NCBI GenBank assembly: GCA_015487365.1
Contig: WFPT01000150.1
Span: forward strand, 1-6,398
Direction: 5' to 3'
Source: Aquificaceae bacterium
Lineage (GTDB): Bacteria > Aquificota > Aquificia > Aquificales > Aquificaceae
Length of the DNA stretch: 6,398 nt
Below are positions 1-4,166 of this stretch, in pieces. The notes under the pieces were generated by a model that did not search any database, was not told where the DNA came from, and was given only the letters and a program-made list of their open reading frames with translations. A program made the translations under genes and the position numbers. How positions within the stretch are numbered: the stretch's first letter is position 1; every line of letters begins with the position of its first letter.

Positions 1-738
1 GAAAGAGGGATATGGGTCCCTGTATAGGAACTTTAAGCTGGCTCCAAAGCAGGAGTTTTCCTCCTCCTTACAGTAAGTATTCCTCAAAACCTTCTTAAAG
101 AGCTCCCTAAGACCTGCAACTTTGGAAAGGCCACCGCTTAAAAGTATGGGCTCTTTCAGGTAGGGTTTTAATTCTTCCAAAATGTCTAAGAAAAATTCCT
201 TAACTTCCTTTACCCCTAAGCCCTCCTCCTTTAAGAGCTTTAAGGCTTCCTCCCTCTTTAAGGACCTTTTTTTCTGTAAAACCTTTAAGAGCTTTTCCCC
301 TCCCCTCAAAAGGACCCTGTAAGCCTTAACCCTTCCACCTTCCACCAAAACGAACGTAGTTTTATTCCTACCAAAGTCCAAGACGCTCCCCTCCTCCAAG
401 CCCAAAACCCTTAAAACCCTTGCCAGGGAAAAGATTTCGCAGTCCAAGGCGTAGTAGTTGGTAAAGTTTATACCCTTAAAGACTACCAGGTAGTAGTTTT
501 CCCCCTCAAAGCTAACGTTAAAGTTTTTACTCTTAAAGCGCTCATAAACATCCACCTCCAAGGCCCTCTTAAAGTCTTCAAGCTTTCCCCTTACCTTGCC
601 GTAGGAAAAGTAGCACCTGTTGGAGGGTATTACGAAAATCCTCCTCCCTTCCTTCTGCGTCCTCTTCCAACTCCTTTTAAAGGGGGAAACCTCTACGCTG
701 AAAGTCTTCTTCCCGTCTACTCCCGTATAAACTACCAT
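1..738 (-). CDS. ASKHA-fold ATPase resembling type IV pilus protein PilM (C-terminus cut by window edge)
   Basis: An open frame of 246 codons runs off the window start without a stop. It starts at an ATG whose A is the last base of the upstream MFS stop (TGATG), so the two are probably translationally coupled. The fold is inferred from two landmarks: DFGRNKTTFVLVEGG near residues 121-135 matches the phosphate-2 strand-turn of actin/Hsp70/FtsA-type ATPases, and ILLSGGLSKVAGLRELF near 198-214 matches the adenosine motif (LSGG at 200-203). This spacing and the small size fit PilM/GspL-like inner-membrane proteins of pilus or secretion machines, which bind ATP and a PilN-type partner. The N-terminal phosphate-1 loop is unusual: instead of a D-I-G-S type motif there is only GVDGKKTFSVEV at residues 6-17. 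No signal peptide or membrane segment is visible. The fold is fairly secure; the pilus role is a guess because no pil gene lies in the window. FtsA-like or orphan ASKHA proteins are alternatives. Confidence 0.6.
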   Translation of the reverse strand, partial: MVVYTGVDGKKTFSVEVSPFKRSWKRTQKEGRRIFVIPSNRCYFSYGKVRGKLEDFKRALEVDVYERFKSKNFNVSFEGENYYLVVFKGINFTNYYALDCEIFSLARVLRVLGLEEGSVLDFGRNKTTFVLVEGGRVKAYRVLLRGGEKLLKVLQKKRSLKREEALKLLKEEGLGVKEVKEFFLDILEELKPYLKEPILLSGGLSKVAGLRELFKKVLRNTYCKEEENSCFGASLKFLYRDPYPSF

Positions 739-1877
739 CAGAGCTCGGGCAGTAGCTTTGCCACCAACAGAATCCAGAGGGGTGAAATCAGGGAAAAGAG
801 CAAGAAGAGGTAAAGGTCGTTAAACTTTAAGAATATTCCACCCAAAAGGCCTCCCAAGAAGGTCCCCAGAAACTGGAAGGTGTTAAATATTCCGCTGGCG
901 GTCCCCCTCCTTTCCTCGGGTGCAAACTTGGTAAGGAGTGAAGGTATTATGGGCTCTAGGAAGTTAAAGCCTAAGAAGAAGAGGAGGACGCAGAGGAAGG
1001 CCATAACCTTTGTAGGTTTTAAGAAGAAGAGGAAAAAGCCTAAACCCATAAGGGCTATACCTAAAAGGAAAACCAACTTTGTCTTCTTCCTCTTTTCCGC
1101 CAAAAAGACCACGGGCCCCATCAAGAGGAGGGATAGAAGAACGGAAGGTAGATAAACCTTCCAGTGTTCAGCCTTTGGTAGGTTAAAGTCGTAGAGGAGT
1201 TTTAGGGGCATAACGGTAAAGAGTCCAGCCAGGAAGGAGTGGAGCAACATCATGGAAAAGTCTAAGAGGAGGAGGTTTTTATCCTTCAAGGGGCTGAGGG
1301 AAAAGGAAACTTCACCCTTTACCTTAACTTCCCTTATGAACAAGAGTATGTATAGGGTTGAAAGGGCGCTCAAAAAGGCCAGGAGGAAGAATATGAAGGA
1401 GACTCCGAAGAGGTGGGCCAAAGGGTTTGCCAAAACCATACTCAGGGCAAAGGAAAGGCCTATGGTTGCCCCTATAACCGCAAAGGCCCTCGTCCTTACC
1501 TCCTCCCTTATCAGGTCCGCGGAGAGGGAGAGGACGACCGAGGAAACCGCTCCAAGGCCCTGTAAGAACCTCGCAAGGACCATACCCTTTGCGGAATTAA
1601 CTATCCCACCCAAAACGCTCCCCACTATAAAAAGGAGCATACCGAAGGTAAAGACCCTCTTCCTACCGAATTTGTCCGAAAAAAAGCCCATAGGTATCTG
1701 CATCAGGGCCTGGGCAAAGCCTTGAATACCAACGGAAAGGCCAATTAGTAGGGGTGTGCTGTCCTTAAAGCTTTTAACGTAGGGTGAGAGGACGGGAAGG
1801 AGTAGGAAAACCCCAAACATACGGACTCCCACCGCAAAGGAAAGTCCTAAGACTACCTTCCTCTCCTCCTTAGACAT
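738..1877 (-). CDS. MFS transporter, YajR-like DHA1 family, 379 aa
   Basis: This is a 12-helix major facilitator, probably a proton-driven exporter in the inner membrane; its substrate cannot be told from sequence. The N-terminal half closely follows the layout of E. coli YajR: an R-M-F-G-V-F-L-L-L-P-V-L stretch in helix 1 (19-30), motif A GFFSDKFGRKR in the loop between helices 2 and 3 (64-74), the motif-B arginine in LARFLQGLGA (R103), and SADLIREEVRTRA near 119-131. A second-half loop (FAPEERRGTASG) precedes the last two or so helices. It stops right after the last helix (ending AKLLPEL), so the C-terminal YAM domain of E. coli YajR is absent. The start ATG lies inside the last codons of rpmB (8-nt overlap), with a good Shine-Dalgarno GGAAGGT five or so bases upstream within rpmB. 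It overlaps the downstream ASKHA gene by one base. Family call is firm, subfamily moderate. Confidence 0.88.
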   Translation of the reverse strand: MSKEERKVVLGLSFAVGVRMFGVFLLLPVLSPYVKSFKDSTPLLIGLSVGIQGFAQALMQIPMGFFSDKFGRKRVFTFGMLLFIVGSVLGGIVNSAKGMVLARFLQGLGAVSSVVLSLSADLIREEVRTRAFAVIGATIGLSFALSMVLANPLAHLFGVSFIFFLLAFLSALSTLYILLFIREVKVKGEVSFSLSPLKDKNLLLLDFSMMLLHSFLAGLFTVMPLKLLYDFNLPKAEHWKVYLPSVLLSLLLMGPVVFLAEKRKKTKLVFLLGIALMGLGFFLFFLKPTKVMAFLCVLLFFLGFNFLEPIIPSLLTKFAPEERRGTASGIFNTFQFLGTFLGGLLGGIFLKFNDLYLFLLFSLISPLWILLVAKLLPEL

Positions 1878-2067
1878 TAACTACCTTCCTCACCTTACCC
1901 GCTTTGAGGCACTTGGTGCAAACGTAAATCCTCTTAACTTTGCCGTTATCCAATAGGACCCTCACTTTATGAACGTTTACCTTAAATACTCTCCTGTTCC
2001 TTTCACCTGAAAAGGTTACCCTCCTTCCCACCACCGGCCTTTTACCACATACTTGACAGCCCGCCAT
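1870..2067 (-). CDS. rpmB: 50S ribosomal protein L28, zinc-binding form, 65 aa
   Basis: L28 is a small protein of the large ribosomal subunit. The start was set at the ATG at 2067, giving MAGCQVCGKRPVVG, because L28 proteins typically begin MA-x-C-x-x-C-G-K-x-P. The frame stays open to an upstream ATG at 2085, but that would add six untypical residues (MYNLSV) and overlies the promoter. Two CxxC pairs (C4/C7 and C50/C53, in YVCTKCLKAGKV) make this the zinc-ribbon (C+) form. The core GRRVTFSGERNRRVFKVN is also typical of L28. The gene leads a leftward string and overlaps the MFS gene by 8 nt. A TATAAT box lies only 9 nt before the ATG and there is no Shine-Dalgarno sequence, so the mRNA is probably leaderless. 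The family assignment is secure. Confidence 0.95.
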   Translation of the reverse strand: MAGCQVCGKRPVVGRRVTFSGERNRRVFKVNVHKVRVLLDNGKVKRIYVCTKCLKAGKVRKVVNV

Positions 2068-2069
2068 AA

Positions 2070-2105
2070 CACTTAAATTATACACGAAAAATTAGGTTAT
2101 AATAA
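2070..2105 (-). promoter_or_regulatory. Promoter of the rpmB-MFS-ASKHA string, probable leaderless start
   Basis: A perfect -10 box TATAAT reads leftward at 2082-2077, followed by nine bases (TTAAGTGTT) and the rpmB ATG at 2067. With a usual 6-7 nt discriminator, transcription would start near 2070, leaving a leader of about 0-3 nt. The -35 is weak: at 17-nt spacing it is TTATTA (2105-2100), matching TTGACA at three positions, and it overlaps the -10 box of the opposite promoter. Start site and leaderless status are inferences from spacing. Confidence 0.6.
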
Positions 2106-2111
2106 AAACCT
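2075..2111 (+). promoter_or_regulatory. Promoter of the rplV string, probable leaderless start
   Basis: A perfect -10 box TATAAT reads rightward at 2098-2103, followed by AAAAACCT and the rplV ATG at 2112. Initiation 7-9 nt after the box would fall at 2110-2112, giving an mRNA that begins at or within two bases of the start codon. No Shine-Dalgarno motif precedes the ATG, in agreement. The -35 region at 17-nt spacing (AAATTA, 2075-2080) is poor and overlaps the opposite -10 box. A perfect TTGACA at 2053-2058, inside rpmB, could instead pair with the weak AATTAT at 2076-2081 (17-nt spacing) and would give a leader of about 24 nt; this is less convincing because its -10 is poor. Confidence 0.58.
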
Positions 2112-2112
2112 A
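2093..2112. repeat. Short inverted repeat TAGGTT / AACCTA across the rplV promoter and start
   Basis: Six-base arms at 2093-2098 and 2107-2112 are exact reverse complements around an eight-base AT-only spacer (ATAATAAA). The element spans the plus-strand -10 box and its right arm ends on the A of the rplV ATG. It might be an operator, or a small hairpin if a longer transcript is made. A six-base match in AT-rich DNA may also be chance. Confidence 0.35.
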
Positions 2113-2471
2113 TGGAAAGGGAAGGTTACAGGGAAAACCAGGCTATCGCCATTTGGCGCTACGCCAGGATTTCACCTTTAAAGGCGAGGCAGGTTCTTAG
2201 GCTGATACACGGCAAGGATGTAGAAACCGCACTATACACCTTAAAGGCCCTTCACAAGAAGGCTGCCAGGATGGCGGAAAAGCTCCTTTTTAGTGCCTTG
2301 GCCAACGCTGAGAACAAAGGTTTAAGGGTTGAAAAGCTTTACGTTAAAAAGGCGGTAGCGGACAGGGGACCCATGTATAAGAGGTGGATACCAAGGGCCT
2401 ACGGTAGGGCCACACCTATAAGGAGGAGGACTTCCCACTTAACTATAATCTTAGAAGAGAAGAATGATTAG
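2112..2471 (+). CDS. rplV: 50S ribosomal protein L22, 119 aa
   Basis: L22 binds 23S rRNA and lines the peptide exit tunnel. Family signatures are clear: the N-terminal helix RYARISPLKARQVLRLIHGKDV (about residues 17-38), the central AEKLLFSALANAEN, and the tunnel hairpin and C-terminal strand VADRGPMYKRWIPRAYGRATP then RRRTSHLTIIL. The length is normal for the family. There is a short extra N-terminus (about 12 residues, MEREGYRENQAI) and no alternative in-frame start. It starts right behind a TATAAT box with no Shine-Dalgarno, so leaderless translation is likely. Its genomic place is odd: L22 usually lies between rpsS and rpsC in the S10 operon, but here it is divergent from rpmB and followed, with an 8-nt overlap, by an SPFH membrane protein gene. 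Whether it is the only L22 gene of the genome cannot be seen here, but all key motifs are intact. Confidence 0.97.
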   Translation: MEREGYRENQAIAIWRYARISPLKARQVLRLIHGKDVETALYTLKALHKKAARMAEKLLFSALANAENKGLRVEKLYVKKAVADRGPMYKRWIPRAYGRATPIRRRTSHLTIILEEKND

Positions 2472-3393
2472 GAGCACCCTTTTAAGCCTTTCGGGTATCC
2501 TTTTAGTAGTTTTACTCCTAATACTTTTAAACTCCTTTACAACCGTTGAAAGTGGCCAGGTGGGAATAAGGATAACCTTAGGAAAGTATAGTAATGAGGA
2601 GCTGATGCCCGGATTACACTTTAAAATTCCCCTGATTCAGAGTATAAAGAAGGTGGATGTAAGGATTCACACCATAAACTACAAAGGGGGTAGGGAGCTT
2701 TACTCGGAGGGAATAATAAACAAACCCTTAATAACGGTTTTGGACGAAAGGGGCCTCCCCATAGACGTGGAGCTAACGGTCCAATACAAGCTCTTACCTT
2801 CCTACGCCTCGGAAACAATCCAGACCTGGGGGTGGAACTGGGAGGATAAGATGATAAATCCCGCCATAAGGGACGTGGTTAGAGATGTAATAGGCCAGTA
2901 TCCCGCAGAAAAAATACCGGTAAAGAGGCAAGAAATCTCCGCAAAGATTAAGGAAGGTATAAGGAAGATAATAAGGGAAACTTCAAAGGGCTCGGTCGTT
3001 GTGGTGGATGTAATGTTAAGGAATATACTCCTGCCACCCGAGATACAGAGGAAGATTAAGGAGGTGCAGATAGCAAAGCAGGAGGCGGAGAAGATGAAGT
3101 ACGTGGAGGAGAAGGCAAGGAGGGAGCAGGAGGTTAGGAGGATTAAGGCTGAAACCCAGAAGATGGAAAAGGTTATAAAGGCGGAGGCGGAAGCGGAGGC
3201 AAAGATTAAAACCGCAAAGGCCATAGCGGAAGCAAACAGACTCATATCCCGCTCCATAACCCCAAGTCTTTTAAAGTGGAAGGAGCTTGAAGTTGAGCAA
3301 AGGATTGCCCAAAGCCTGGAAAAGAATCCTAACGTAAAGCTCTTTATAAACCTCCCCTCCTCCTCAACCCACCTCTGGCTTAATGCAAAGTAG
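2464..3393 (+). CDS. SPFH/Band 7 (prohibitin-like) membrane protein, 309 aa
   Basis: Proteins of this family form large ring- or cage-like membrane scaffolds, often around the FtsH protease or in lipid microdomains. An N-terminal membrane anchor of about residues 5-22 (hydrophobic, Leu-rich, preceded by one Arg) is followed by the SPFH core starting [16 protein letters not shown] (27-42) with [14 protein letters not shown] after it. The core ends near [13 protein letters not shown] (to about 194). A long charged coiled coil (about 195-262), rich in Glu, Lys and Ala with a [11 protein letters not shown] stretch near 239, follows. The C-terminal FINLPSS segment resembles the closing strand of prohibitins. 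The overall plan fits prohibitins better than HflK, which has a Gly/Pro-rich N-terminus; HflC remains an alternative. The start ATG overlaps the end of rplV by 8 nt, behind a purine-rich AGAAGAGAAG that can serve as ribosome binding site, and its 3' end overlaps pstB by 11 nt. Specific role unknown. Confidence 0.85.
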   Translation: MIRSTLLSLSGILLVVLLLILLNSFTTVESGQVGIRITLGKYSNEELMPGLHFKIPLIQSIKKVDVRIHTINYKGGRELYSEGIINKPLITVLDERGLPIDVELTVQYKLLPSYASETIQTWGWNWEDKMINPAIRDVVRDVIGQYPAEKIPVKRQEISAKIKEGIRKIIRETSKGSVVVVDVMLRNILLPPEIQRKIKEVQIAKQEAEKMKYVEEKARREQEVRRIKAETQKMEKVIKAEAEAEAKIKTAKAIAEANRLISRSITPSLLKWKELEVEQRIAQSLEKNPNVKLFINLPSSSTHLWLNAK

Positions 3394-4156
3394 TTTAGAA
3401 GAGAAAATAAGCATAAGGGATTTTAGCTTTTACTACGGGAGTAAAAGGGTTTTACACAGGATAAACCTTAGCATCTATAAAAACAAGATTACCGCAATAA
3501 TCGGCCCCTCGGGCTGTGGGAAGACAACCCTCCTTAGGTCCCTAAACAGGATGCACGACCTATATCCCAACACCCGTTATGAAGGCCAGATAATCCTTTA
3601 CCCCGACGGTATAAACATAGTGGATAGGAAGTTGGACCCAATACCCATAAGGATGAGGATAGGTATGGTCTTTCAAAAGCCAAACCCCTTCCCCAAATCC
3701 ATATACGAGAACGTAGCCTACGGTTTAAAGCTGAGGGGCATTAAGAAAAAGTCCGAGCTGGACGAAAGGGTTGAAAAGGCCCTCAGAGATTCAGCCCTAT
3801 GGGATGAGGTAAAGGACAGGCTCAACGAAAACGCATACTCCCTTTCGGGGGGACAACAGCAGAGACTGTGCATAGCCAGGGCCTTGGCGGTAGAGCCAGA
3901 GGTTTTACTCTTTGACGAGCCCACTTCCGCCTTGGACCCCATATCCACGTCCAGTATTGAAGACCTGATGGTTGAGCTCAAAAAGAGGATTACGGTGGTG
4001 GTGGTGACCCACAGCATGCAACAGGCGGGAAGGGTCTCAGACTTTACCGCCTTCTTGTATATGGGAAAACTTATAGAATTTGGAGAAACTGAGAAAATAT
4101 TTACAAAACCAAGAGAAAAGCTAACGGAAGATTACATAACGGGAAGGATAGGTTAA
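3383..4156 (+). CDS. pstB: Phosphate ABC transporter ATP-binding protein PstB, 257 aa
   Basis: PstB is the ATPase that powers the high-affinity PstSCAB phosphate importer on the cytoplasmic face of the inner membrane. All nucleotide-binding elements are intact: Walker [10 protein letters not shown] (41-49, K47), Q-loop Gln in VFQKPNPFP (Q98), signature LSGGQQQR (154-161), Walker B VLLFDEP with catalytic E179, D-loop SALD (182-185) and switch H210 in VTHSMQQA. The [19 protein letters not shown] block, LNRMHDL near residue 54 and the C-terminal [11 protein letters not shown] are specific to PstB within ABC ATPases. The usual family length is about 250-260. The start overlaps the preceding gene by 11 nt and has a pyrimidine-rich upstream region without a Shine-Dalgarno, so translation probably depends on coupling to the SPFH gene. 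No pstS, pstC, pstA or phoU lies in the window, and no Pho box was recognised. Product assignment is secure. Confidence 0.95.
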   Translation: MQSSLEEKISIRDFSFYYGSKRVLHRINLSIYKNKITAIIGPSGCGKTTLLRSLNRMHDLYPNTRYEGQIILYPDGINIVDRKLDPIPIRMRIGMVFQKPNPFPKSIYENVAYGLKLRGIKKKSELDERVEKALRDSALWDEVKDRLNENAYSLSGGQQQRLCIARALAVEPEVLLFDEPTSALDPISTSSIEDLMVELKKRITVVVVTHSMQQAGRVSDFTAFLYMGKLIEFGETEKIFTKPREKLTEDYITGRIG

Positions 4157-4166
4157 AATAAGCTTT

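Noticed and set aside
880..1155. Plus-strand open frame of 91 codons opposite the MFS gene
   Set aside because: It lies antisense to conserved MFS helices; its Lys/Arg-rich, low-complexity composition is the mirror of hydrophobic codons on the other strand.
1252..1725. Plus-strand open frame of 157 codons opposite the MFS gene
   Set aside because: Same shadow effect, with basic composition, no recognisable domain and no ribosome site; it lies across MFS motif A and motif B on the real strand.
2068..2085. Longer rpmB start at the ATG at 2085
   Set aside because: L28 proteins begin at the MAxCxxCGK motif, and the upstream stretch carries the TATAAT box.
2621..2818. Minus-strand open frame of 65 codons opposite the SPFH core
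   Set aside because: It lies within a conserved domain on the plus strand and encodes nothing recognisable.
2802..3257. Minus-strand open frame opposite the SPFH gene with repeated Ala/Ser/Phe
   Set aside because: The apparent hydrophobic protein is the reverse of the Glu/Lys/Ala coiled coil on the plus strand.
3718..4017. Minus-strand open frame of 99 codons opposite pstB
   Set aside because: It overlies the ABC signature and Walker B of pstB; its Ser/Leu-rich sequence has no family resemblance.
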